Of a stretch of 64,000 nt of DNA, positions 38,533 through 46,433 are shown one piece after another. The translations under genes and the position numbers were made by a program. The stretch's first letter is position 1; every line of letters starts with the position of its first letter. The notes under the pieces were generated by a model, which saw only the letters and a list, made by a program, of their open reading frames with translations, had not been told where the DNA came from and searched no databases. Source of the stretch: Tenacibaculum todarodis (GTDB taxonomy: Bacteria > Bacteroidota > Bacteroidia > Flavobacteriales > Flavobacteriaceae); contig NZ_CP018155.1 of the NCBI RefSeq assembly GCF_001889045.1, positions 2,420,001-2,484,000 of the forward strand, in the 5' to 3' direction.

Positions 38533-38561
38533 TTGATTTTTTTTAGATTACTGTATATTTG
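38533..38561 (+). promoter_or_regulatory. Promoter of glyS
   Basis: TTG (38533-38535), 18-base spacer, TATATTTG (38554-38561). Only 8 bases separate the -7 element from the ATG at 38570, so the transcript would be leaderless or nearly so. Confidence 0.75.
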
Positions 38562-38569
38562 CGGTCATT

Positions 38570-40111
38570 ATGGCAAAACAAGAAGATCAATTTAAGAAAG
38601 TATTATCGCACGCAAAAGAATACGGTTATGTATTTCAATCGTCTGAAATTTATGACGGATTAAGTGCGGTTTACGATTATGCTCAAAACGGAGTAGAGTT
38701 AAAGAAAAATATTAGAGATTATTGGTGGAAAGCAATGGTTCAAATGAACGAAAACATTGTTGGTTTAGACGCCTCAATTTTAATGCACCCAACCGTTTGG
38801 AAAGCTTCTGGACACGTAGATGCTTTTAACGATCCGTTAATTGATAATAAAGATTCTAAAAAACGTTATAGAGCAGATGTTTTAATAGAAGATTATTGCG
38901 CCAAAATTGAAGGAAAAATAAATAAAGAAGTTGCTAAAGCTGCAAAACGTTTTGGTGATGCTTTTAATAAAGAAGAATTTCTTGCAACAAACGGACGTGT
39001 TGTTGGATACCAAGAAAAAATCACTACTATTTTAGCAAGAATGGGTAAATCTTTAGAAAATGAAGATTTAGCAGATGTTAAATTATTGATTGAAGAATTA
39101 GAAATTGCAGATCCTGTTACAGGTTCTAAAAACTGGACAGACGTTAAGCAATTTAACTTAATGTTTGGAACCCAATTAGGTGCTTCTGCAGAACATTCTA
39201 CAAAAGTATATTTACGTCCAGAAACAGCACAAGGTATTTTTGTGAATTTCTTGAACGTTCAAAAAACTGGGCGTATGAAAATTCCTTTCGGAATTGCACA
39301 AACTGGTAAAGCCTTCAGAAATGAAATTGTTGCAAGACAGTTTATTTTTAGAATGCGTGAGTTTGAACAAATGGAAATGCAGTTTTTTATTAAGCCAGGA
39401 ACACAAAAAGTTTGGTACGAAAACTGGAAAGAAAACAGAATGAAATGGCATTTATCTTTAGGAATGGGCGCCGATAATTACCGTTTTCATGACCATGATA
39501 AATTAGCACATTACGCAGATGCAGCAGCAGATATTGAGTTTCAATTTCCATTCGGATTTAAAGAATTAGAAGGAATACACTCAAGAACAGATTTCGATTT
39601 AAAACAACACGAAGAATATTCAGGTAAAAAATTACAATATTTTGACCACGAAGAAAACAAAAATTACGTTCCTTATGTAGTAGAAACTTCAATTGGTTTA
39701 GACAGAATGTTTTTAGCTGTTTTCTCTAATTCTTTGCAAGAAGAAGCTTTAGAAAACGGAACATCAAGAACCGTTTTAAAATTACCAGCAGTTTTAGCAC
39801 CATTTAAAGCAGCGGTTTTACCGTTGGTTAAAAAAGATGGCTTACCAGAAGTTGCACGTGAGATTTTAAACGATTTAAAATGGGATTTTAACGTGTTTTA
39901 TGACGAAAAAGATGCAGTTGGTAAACGTTACAGAAGACAAGATGCAAACGGAACACCGTTTTGTATTACTGTAGATCATCAAACATTAGAAGATAAAACA
40001 GTTACCATACGTCATAGAGATACAATGGAACAAAGCCGTGTTGCAATTGCCGACTTAAATGCTATTATTAAAGCAGAAGTTGATGCGAAAGCATGGTTAC
40101 AGAAAATGTAA
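38570..40111 (+). CDS. glyS: Glycine-tRNA ligase
   Basis: A 513-residue class II synthetase of the eukaryote-like dimeric type that charges tRNA-Gly. The N-terminal VFQSSEIYDGLSAVYDYAQN and NVVGL-like motif 1 region, motif 2 in GIAQTGKAFRNEIVARQFIF followed by RMREFEQMEMQFFI, and motif 3 VETSIGLDRMFLAV are complete. The C-terminal anticodon domain (VGKRYRRQDANGTPFCITVD) is present. The symbol glyQS is also used for this single-chain form. Single gene with promoter and terminator. Confidence 0.97.
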   Translation: MAKQEDQFKKVLSHAKEYGYVFQSSEIYDGLSAVYDYAQNGVELKKNIRDYWWKAMVQMNENIVGLDASILMHPTVWKASGHVDAFNDPLIDNKDSKKRYRADVLIEDYCAKIEGKINKEVAKAAKRFGDAFNKEEFLATNGRVVGYQEKITTILARMGKSLENEDLADVKLLIEELEIADPVTGSKNWTDVKQFNLMFGTQLGASAEHSTKVYLRPETAQGIFVNFLNVQKTGRMKIPFGIAQTGKAFRNEIVARQFIFRMREFEQMEMQFFIKPGTQKVWYENWKENRMKWHLSLGMGADNYRFHDHDKLAHYADAAADIEFQFPFGFKELEGIHSRTDFDLKQHEEYSGKKLQYFDHEENKNYVPYVVETSIGLDRMFLAVFSNSLQEEALENGTSRTVLKLPAVLAPFKAAVLPLVKKDGLPEVAREILNDLKWDFNVFYDEKDAVGKRYRRQDANGTPFCITVDHQTLEDKTVTIRHRDTMEQSRVAIADLNAIIKAEVDAKAWLQKM

Positions 40112-40132
40112 ACACATTGTGTTTTAAAGTAT

Positions 40133-40164
40133 AAAAAAACCTCATCAATTTGATGAGGTTTTTT
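40133..40164 (+). terminator. Terminator after glyS
   Basis: AAAAAAACCTCATCA-ATT-TGATGAGGTTTTTT, 21 bases after the stop; symmetrical enough to serve the convergent gene at 40188. Confidence 0.92.
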
Positions 40165-40187
40165 GGTTATTTATATAAAATATTTTT

Positions 40188-40742
40188 TTATTTAATTGCA
40201 AATGTTGAAACAATTGCTCTTTTTTCATCTAATGAATTTGGATTTGTAACGATAATCCCATATTCACTGTCTCTATCAAACTTATTGATTGTTAATAAAT
40301 AAGATTTTTCACCATATTTTTCACCTTTAAATTTTAAAAGATCAAGATTGTTAGTTGAACTAGACCAAATACCGTAAGAAGCTAATTCTGCTAGTCTTTT
40401 CTTCTTCTTTCTTTTAAATTTAAAAATGTTTACGATAGACATTGGGTCTGTTTCATTATCAACAGCTCTTACAACAATTTTAATTTCATTTTCTGGGTTA
40501 TATATAGCGGTTGAACAACAACCTTCTACCCTAATTTTTGTTTTAGTCTTAGCAACAGTAACAAGAGCAATACTAAAACCAGCGCCAGTTCTAAGTTTTA
40601 CGTTTTGTTTTTCCATTACTAAAGGGGTGTTATCTGATTTGAGAATAAAAGCTTCTCCTATAAAATTAGGTTCTTGAATTTTTTCCTGCGAGTAGGTTAG
40701 AATTGAAATCAAAAAAAGTACAATCAAAAAATGTTTTTTCAT
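40188..40742 (-). CDS. Exported protein of unknown function
   Basis: A 184-residue protein with a signal peptide (MKKHFLIVLFLISILTYSQ). The mature part is beta-rich: NVKLRTGAGFSIALVTVAKT, RVEGCCSTAIYNPENEIKIV, and a basic patch FKFKRKKKKRLAELA in the middle. No catalytic motif or known domain is recognised. It stands alone between the glyS terminator and a divergent-spaced methyltransferase gene on the same strand (90 bases away). Function unknown. Confidence 0.7.
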   Translation of the reverse strand: MKKHFLIVLFLISILTYSQEKIQEPNFIGEAFILKSDNTPLVMEKQNVKLRTGAGFSIALVTVAKTKTKIRVEGCCSTAIYNPENEIKIVVRAVDNETDPMSIVNIFKFKRKKKKRLAELASYGIWSSSTNNLDLLKFKGEKYGEKSYLLTINKFDRDSEYGIIVTNPNSLDEKRAIVSTFAIK

Positions 40743-40831
40743 AGCTATATAATAATATTTAATTACTTACTCTTTTAAAGATTTTCAGCATACCTCTTTT
40801 AATTTGTGCGAATATAAAGAAAAACTAAGTT

Positions 40832-41515
40832 TTATCTTTTTTTAAGTAGATAAAAAACCTGCGAGTTAAGTTGCGAATTAAGTTTGCCAAAAGGTGAGTT
40901 TCTCCTTTTTACTATTTCAAATTGATTGTGAAAAAGAGCTTCTAATTTTTTATGATTAAATCCAACATGAGAAGAAATATAACCTTCAGCATTCCTGATT
41001 TCTGGGACTTCCATTCCTAAAAAGCACTTCAAAGTATTCTTTAAATTTCCAGAAAAACTTCCACCAAATCCCATTCTTCTTATGTTTTTTATAAGAGAAG
41101 GGAATCCAATTTCAATAGGTACAGAAATTAATAATCTTCCGCCGTTACTAAGTTTTTTATGAAAAAAAGAAAGCATTTTTTGCTGTTCTTTTTCGTTAAA
41201 ATGTTCTAACACTTCAAAACAAGTTACAACATCAAAAACTTTAGAATTTAATTGTTCTAATTTAGTATAGGTTTTAATATTACTTGTAGATTGATTAGCC
41301 ATTATAGGCTCGTAAGCACTCAGTTCTATGTTTTTATCTCGCTTTAGAATTTCTTTTAAAAACTTATTGTCTCCAGAACCATAATCTAAAATGGTGCTAA
41401 ATTTTTCTTCAAAAATAATATTCAACCCAATTAAAAACCTTTTTCTATGAGAAAACCTAGCTAAAGGATTTTTACTATTGTATGTGTAATTTGAGTATAT
41501 GTATTCTTTTCCCAT
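40832..41515 (-). CDS. Class I SAM-dependent methyltransferase
   Basis: A 227-residue methyltransferase. Motif I is TILDYGSGDNKFLKEIL at about 40-57, the acidic residue after beta-2 is in LSAYEPIMA, motif IV is DVVTCFEVLEHF (with the EVLEH signature of type 11/UbiE-like enzymes) and motif VI is LSNGGRLLISVPIEIGFPSL. The VPIEIGFPSLIKNIRR segment is reminiscent of lipid or glycan methyltransferases acting near membranes. Substrate unknown. Immediately downstream of the aminopeptidase P gene (33 bases), possibly in the same transcript. Confidence 0.87.
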   Translation of the reverse strand: MGKEYIYSNYTYNSKNPLARFSHRKRFLIGLNIIFEEKFSTILDYGSGDNKFLKEILKRDKNIELSAYEPIMANQSTSNIKTYTKLEQLNSKVFDVVTCFEVLEHFNEKEQQKMLSFFHKKLSNGGRLLISVPIEIGFPSLIKNIRRMGFGGSFSGNLKNTLKCFLGMEVPEIRNAEGYISSHVGFNHKKLEALFHNQFEIVKRRNSPFGKLNSQLNSQVFYLLKKR

Positions 41516-41548
41516 TAAAAAATGAAGCCTTTTTGTTTTAAAATAAAA

Positions 41549-42838
41549 TTAATTCATTAAGCTTTCTATTTCATCTGCTTCAATAGGAATATTACGCATT
41601 AAATTAAAAGGTTCTCCCGTTTTTTGAATAACAACATCATCTTCTAAACGAATTCCAAAACCTTCATCTGGTAAATAAATTCCAGGTTCTACGGTAAACA
41701 CCATGTTTGCTTGCATTGGTTCGTGTAGCAAACCATAATCGTGCGTGTCTAAACCAATATGATGCGATGTTCCGTGCATAAAATATTTTTTATACGCTGG
41801 CCAATCTTTGTTTTCGTTTTGTACATCGGCTTTATCTAACAGCCCTAAACCTAACAATTCTGAAGTCATTAAATGCCCAACTTCTACATGATAATCTTCC
41901 CAAATTGTTCCAGGAACAAGCATTTTTGTAGCTTCATTCTTAACACGATTTACAGCATTATAAACTGCTTTTTGCCTGTCTGTAAACCTACCAGAAACTG
42001 GTATTGTTCTAGACATGTCTGAAGCGTAATTTCCATATTCCGCAGCAACATCAAACAAAATTAAATCGCCCGCTTTACATTGTTGGTTGTTCTCAATATA
42101 ATGCAACACATTTGCATTATTTCCGCTTGCAATAATTGGTGTATAGGCAAATCCTTTAGAACGATTCATTAAAAATTCGTGCATAAACTCTGCTTCAATT
42201 TCAAACTCCCAACAATCTGGTTTTACAAAGTTTAGAATTCTACGGAAACCTTTTTCGGTAATGTCACAGGCTTGTTGCATTAAATCGAGTTCAATCTTAC
42301 TTTTTACAGAGCGTAAACGATGTAAAATAGGACTGCTTTTAGCAACCGAATGTGCAGGATATTTATTTAATAACCATTTTGTAAAACGGTCTTCGCGAGT
42401 TTCAGTTTCAACCTTTGCGCGGTAATGTTCGTTGGTGTTTATGTAAACAGTTTCTGCCAAGGCCATCATTTCTGCAAACACTTTTTCGATGTCTTGTAAC
42501 CAGAAAACAGTTTTAATTCCACTTGTTTTTAAAGCCGCTTCCTTGTCTAATTTTTCACCTTCCCAAACAGCAATATGCTCGTTAGTTTCTTTTAAAAATA
42601 AGACTTCTCTAAATTTTTCTTTCGGAGAATCAGGAAACAATACCAAAACACTTTCTTCTTGATCTACACCACTTAAATAAAAGATATCTCTGTGTTGTTC
42701 AAAAGGCAACGTACTATCTGCTGAAATCGGATAAATATCATTAGAATTAAAAACAGCTAAACTCATCGGCTTCATTTTTGAAGCAAAGTTTTTACGATTT
42801 TCTATAAATAAGTTGCGGTCTATTTGGTGGTATTTCAT
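41549..42838 (-). CDS. pepP: Xaa-Pro aminopeptidase (aminopeptidase P family)
   Basis: A 429-residue creatinase-fold metallopeptidase that removes N-terminal residues next to proline. N-terminal domain includes DIFYLSGVDQEESVLVLFP. The di-metal site of the M24 domain is formed by LILFDVAAEYGNYASDMSR (two Asp), FMHGTSHHIGLDTHDYG (His), TVEPGIYLPDEGFGIRLEDD (Glu and Glu), all intact. No signal peptide, so cytoplasmic. The length matches PepP. Confidence 0.92.
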   Translation of the reverse strand: MKYHQIDRNLFIENRKNFASKMKPMSLAVFNSNDIYPISADSTLPFEQHRDIFYLSGVDQEESVLVLFPDSPKEKFREVLFLKETNEHIAVWEGEKLDKEAALKTSGIKTVFWLQDIEKVFAEMMALAETVYINTNEHYRAKVETETREDRFTKWLLNKYPAHSVAKSSPILHRLRSVKSKIELDLMQQACDITEKGFRRILNFVKPDCWEFEIEAEFMHEFLMNRSKGFAYTPIIASGNNANVLHYIENNQQCKAGDLILFDVAAEYGNYASDMSRTIPVSGRFTDRQKAVYNAVNRVKNEATKMLVPGTIWEDYHVEVGHLMTSELLGLGLLDKADVQNENKDWPAYKKYFMHGTSHHIGLDTHDYGLLHEPMQANMVFTVEPGIYLPDEGFGIRLEDDVVIQKTGEPFNLMRNIPIEADEIESLMN

Positions 42839-42920
42839 TGTTGATTTGTTTTTATAAAAATCAAAAGTACAAGTTTAAACCGATAAATAAAAGATGCTTT
42901 GTATTTTGTCAATCTAAATT

Positions 42921-44222
42921 TTATCTACGTCTATTTCTAGATCTGTTTCTACCAGCTCCTTCAGAATTTCCATCTGACGGTCTTTTTTTCTTTGTTCCAG
43001 AACCGCCTCTATGAGAAGCGCCAACACCTTTTTTCTTTTTGTTGAAAGAACCTTTTTTCTGAGTAGCAGCACGTTTTGGGCCAGCAGTATCTGTTGGTTC
43101 AAAGCCTTCAATTATTTCGGTTTCTAGTTTTTTCTTAAGTAGCTTTTCTATTTCTGCTTGATATTCAGTTTCTTCGCTACAAACTAAAGAAATAGCTTGT
43201 CCGCTTGCTCCAGCTCTACCAGTTCTACCAATTCTATGTACATAATCTTCGGGTACATTTGGTAACTCAAAATTAATTACGTGTGGTAATAACGGAATGT
43301 CTAATCCACGAGCAGCAATATCGGTTGCTACCATAACTCTTATGGTATTTTCTTTAAAACTCTTTAACGCTTTTGTTCTAGCACCTTGACTTTTATTTCC
43401 GTGAATTGCAGCTGCAGAAATACCTGCTCCAATTAATTTTTTTGTTAATTTATTAGCTCCATGTTTAGTTCTTGTAAAGATTAAAACCTGATTCCAATTT
43501 CCATCTTTAATTAAGTTGGTAACTACTTGTGTTTTTTTGCCTTTATCAACTAAATAGGCTTTTTGAGAAACCATTTCTGCGGTAGAATTTTGCGGTGCCG
43601 CATTTACCATAACAGGATTTTTTAAAATCCCTTCAGCAAGTCTTTTAATTTCTTTTGAAAAAGTAGCTGAAAACAACAAATTTTGACGTTTTGCAGGCAA
43701 GTAACTCATTATTTTATTCAAATCACGAGCAAAACCCATGTCTAACATTCTGTCAGCTTCATCTAAAATAAGCACATCAATACGATTAAAAGACACGGCT
43801 TTTTGGCTGTGTAAATCTAATAATCTACCAGGAGTTGCTACTAAAATATCTACACCTCTTCTTAAAGTTGCTATTTGTCCGCTTGCTTTTACACCACCAA
43901 AAACAACGGTAGATTTTATGTCTAAATGTGTACTATATTCTCTTACATTTTCTAAGATTTGAGCAGCTAATTCCCTTGTTGGAGTTAATACCAAAGCACG
44001 TACTGGTCTGTATTTTGGATGTTTAGTTTCCGATAAATATTGTAAAACAGGTAAGGTAAAACCAGCTGTTTTTCCTGTTCCGGTTTGTGCAGATGCCAAA
44101 ACATCTTTACCTGCTAAAATATGCGGAATTGCTTTTTCTTGTATTGGTGATGGAGTTGTATATCCTTTTTCTTCAATGGCTTTTAATAAAGCGTCAGTTA
44201 ATCCTAAAGATTTAAATGTCAT
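42921..44222 (-). CDS. DEAD-box ATP-dependent RNA helicase (RhlE-like)
   Basis: A 433-residue helicase from the ATG of [20 protein letters not shown], a normal Q-motif start; an open extension of 17 codons upstream overlaps the leader. Motifs in order: Q-motif [25 protein letters not shown], Ia [62 protein letters not shown]. The C-terminal 70 residues are basic and low in complexity ([19 protein letters not shown] ... RNRSRNRRR), typical of RNA-binding tails. Such helicases help ribosome assembly and cold adaptation. Confidence 0.95.
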   Translation of the reverse strand: MTFKSLGLTDALLKAIEEKGYTTPSPIQEKAIPHILAGKDVLASAQTGTGKTAGFTLPVLQYLSETKHPKYRPVRALVLTPTRELAAQILENVREYSTHLDIKSTVVFGGVKASGQIATLRRGVDILVATPGRLLDLHSQKAVSFNRIDVLILDEADRMLDMGFARDLNKIMSYLPAKRQNLLFSATFSKEIKRLAEGILKNPVMVNAAPQNSTAEMVSQKAYLVDKGKKTQVVTNLIKDGNWNQVLIFTRTKHGANKLTKKLIGAGISAAAIHGNKSQGARTKALKSFKENTIRVMVATDIAARGLDIPLLPHVINFELPNVPEDYVHRIGRTGRAGASGQAISLVCSEETEYQAEIEKLLKKKLETEIIEGFEPTDTAGPKRAATQKKGSFNKKKKGVGASHRGGSGTKKKRPSDGNSEGAGRNRSRNRRR

Positions 44223-44234
44223 AGTTATTTGTTT

Positions 44235-44278
44235 AGAAATACACGGTTTATTGGTATTTCTATGAGTTTGCAAAGGTA
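44235..44278 (-). promoter_or_regulatory. Promoter element and leader hairpin of the DEAD-box helicase gene
   Basis: On the minus strand the -7 element is TACCTTTG (44278-44271). The predicted leader contains an 8-base inverted repeat AGAAATAC / GTATTTCT (44235-44242 and 44254-44261), just before the ATG at 44222. The hairpin could expose or hide the start depending on temperature or helicase level; this is inference. Confidence 0.4.
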
Positions 44279-44304
44279 CAGCTATTAAAATTGATTTTAG
44301 CGCA

Positions 44305-44334
44305 TAAAAAAAGATGCTTAAAAAGCATCTTTTC
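44305..44334 (-). terminator. Terminator of rimK - desuccinylase operon
   Basis: On the minus strand AAAAGATGCTT-TTT-AAGCATCTTTTTTT, about 136 bases after the stop at 44470. The intervening 44335-44469 holds nothing recognisable. Confidence 0.8.
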
Positions 44335-44469
44335 TCGTTGATTTTTGGTTGATGATTAACTCAATAGTAATTTAGTTGTTTTTAATTAGTTAATAGATTC
44401 TAAATATAACAAAAAAATTACGATTATTTACAAAACTGATTAATTGTTGAAAGGTTAAGAGTTTGATTG

Positions 44470-45432
44470 TTAGCTTCCAAAGTGAAAAAGAGGATCTCCC
44501 ATATTTACTATTGGAAAGAAATTTACTGATATAATATAACCGTCTTGAGGTGCTTTTACTGCAAACTTTGTTTCGCCATAGGTATCCATAATAAAACCAA
44601 GAATTTGCCCTTTTTTTATTTCTTCACCATTTTTTACCTTCAAATTAAAAAGCCCAGCTACTTTGGCGCGTATCCATTTTCGTTTGGTTATAATAATTGA
44701 TTTTTCTCCTTCAGGAATTTTAACATTGCTACTTATCATATTAAAACTTCTAAGCACACGTAGTGTTCCGTATATTCCTTGTTGAATGGCTTCTTCATTT
44801 AATCGGAGGGATTCTCCAGCTTCATAAACAATTATAGGAATCCCTTTTTTGTAACAAGAGTTTCTAAAAGATTTGGCAATTAATTTTGACCCAAACATCA
44901 TTGGCGCTTTAAAGGTTGTTGCTAATGCTGCTGCATTTTTATCTTCTGGAGTATATCTAATCTGTGGAAAATTACTTCGTTGCCCACCACCAGTATGAAA
45001 ATCGATACCGAAATCTACATTTTGAGTTAATTCTTTCATTAAATAATATGCCATTCTACTAGCTAAGGAACCCGTTTTTGAGCCTGGAAAACTTCGGTTA
45101 ACATCTTTACCGTGCATGTCTCTAGATAAATTTATAAACCCGAAAATGTTTAATAATGGAACCACTATTACACAGCCGCTAAGAATTTTATAAGATTTGT
45201 CAATCAATAATCGTCTTACCAACTCAATGCTATTAACTTCATCTCCATGCAAACCACCTTGCAATAAAACAGTTGGCCCTGCTTTTTTACCATTAAAAAT
45301 ATAGACAGGAATTTCAATTAACGTTCCAGTTGGTAATCTATCAATTGGTATTTTTATTAGCTTAGATTCTCCTAAACCAACTTTTTGACCACGTATTTCT
45401 ACTACTTCGTTTTTAAATTCTTTTTCAAACAT
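44470..45432 (-). CDS. Succinylglutamate desuccinylase/aspartoacylase-family zinc carboxypeptidase
   Basis: A 320-residue M14-like metallo-hydrolase. Zinc ligands are in LQGGLHGDEVNSIELVRRLL (His and Glu) and FGIDFHTGGGQRS (His). After the catalytic domain, residues about 240-320 form a biotin/lipoyl-like beta-barrel (FNLKVKNGEEIKKGQILGFI, KAPQDGYIISV), the usual C-terminal domain in this branch. It overlaps the rimK-like gene by 31 bases and is almost certainly translated with it. In other bacteria members of this family occur with RimK-type ligases, suggesting removal of, or crosstalk with, an amino-acid tag; the substrate is not known here. Confidence 0.9.
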   Translation of the reverse strand: MFEKEFKNEVVEIRGQKVGLGESKLIKIPIDRLPTGTLIEIPVYIFNGKKAGPTVLLQGGLHGDEVNSIELVRRLLIDKSYKILSGCVIVVPLLNIFGFINLSRDMHGKDVNRSFPGSKTGSLASRMAYYLMKELTQNVDFGIDFHTGGGQRSNFPQIRYTPEDKNAAALATTFKAPMMFGSKLIAKSFRNSCYKKGIPIIVYEAGESLRLNEEAIQQGIYGTLRVLRSFNMISSNVKIPEGEKSIIITKRKWIRAKVAGLFNLKVKNGEEIKKGQILGFIMDTYGETKFAVKAPQDGYIISVNFFPIVNMGDPLFHFGS

Positions 45433-46313
45433 TTATTTACCACATAATTAATAATTCCTTCAGCTATATTTACTTTTGTATACGCTTCAATTCCTTGTAA
45501 ACCTGGTGTAGAATTTACTTCAATTAATAAAGGTCCACGTTTAGATCTTATAATATCTACACCTGCAATTGGCAAACCTAGATAATTTGCAGCTTTTATT
45601 GCCATTTTTTGTTCCTGTTCAGTTAAAACAGCTACAGAACCACTTCCGCCACGATGTATATTTGAGCGAAAATCATCGTCTAAACCTTTACGTTTCATTG
45701 CTGAAAGAATTTTATTTCCTACTACAAAAGCCCTAAAATCTTCACTATTGCTTTCTTTAATAAATTCTTGCAATAAAATGCTATTATTCATGCTATACAT
45801 GGTGTCAATAATAGATTTGGCAGATTTTTTACTTTCTGCCAACATAACACCGACACCTTGCGTACCTTCTTGTAGTTTTATAACTACTGGCGCACCACCC
45901 AATAATTCTATTTGCTCTTTTATATTGTCTGTATCTACCGAAAAAAGTGTGTCAGGAATCGGAATTCCTTTTCGGTTCATAATTTGAAGTGTTCTTACTT
46001 TATTTTGAGCTCTAATTATACCTAAAGAACGTGCTGTACTAAAAATACCGTTCATTTCAAACTCCTTAACAACAGCAGCACCATGACGCGTAACCGAAGC
46101 ACCAATTCTTGGTATAATTACATCAGGAATATCAATAATATTTTCTCCTTCGTAAACAATTTCTCGCTTACCTCCAGAGAGTTTTATGGAACATTTGGTG
46201 TGATTTATAATTCGTACAGAATGTCCTTTCTTTTTAGCTTCTTGATAAATACGATTTGTGGAGTAAATTTTTTCTCCAACAGAAAGAATAAATATGTTTA
46301 TAGGTTTGTTCAT
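45402..46313 (-). CDS. rimK: RimK-type ATP-grasp ligase
   Basis: A 303-residue ATP-grasp ligase. Conserved parts: VIIPRIGASVTRHGAAVVKEF, QNKVRTLQIMNRKGIPIPDT, the nucleotide-binding GGAPVVIKLQEGTQGVGVML, SEDFRAFVVGNKILSAMKR, FRSNIHRGGSGSVAVL and the metal-binding end PLLIEVNSTPGLQGIEAYT. RimK adds glutamates to the C-terminus of ribosomal protein S6; related enzymes make other peptide bonds, so the acceptor is not certain. It is the first gene of a two-gene unit with the aspartoacylase-like hydrolase. Confidence 0.92.
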   Translation of the reverse strand: MNKPINIFILSVGEKIYSTNRIYQEAKKKGHSVRIINHTKCSIKLSGGKREIVYEGENIIDIPDVIIPRIGASVTRHGAAVVKEFEMNGIFSTARSLGIIRAQNKVRTLQIMNRKGIPIPDTLFSVDTDNIKEQIELLGGAPVVIKLQEGTQGVGVMLAESKKSAKSIIDTMYSMNNSILLQEFIKESNSEDFRAFVVGNKILSAMKRKGLDDDFRSNIHRGGSGSVAVLTEQEQKMAIKAANYLGLPIAGVDIIRSKRGPLLIEVNSTPGLQGIEAYTKVNIAEGIINYVVNKCLKKNLKTK

Positions 46314-46433
46314 TTATTACAAACTTAATAAAATTATTGGTGTTATACATTGTGTTTAAAACTCTTAAATAATTCTTAATTTTTTTTTTAGGTAAAACCT
46401 TTCTCGTAATTTCAACGTTTAAAAACCAAACTA

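Noticed and set aside
42914..43111. 65-codon frame at the helicase C-terminus
   Set aside because: It is a frame shadow of the Lys/Arg-rich tail of the DEAD-box helicase, whose own frame has complete motifs.
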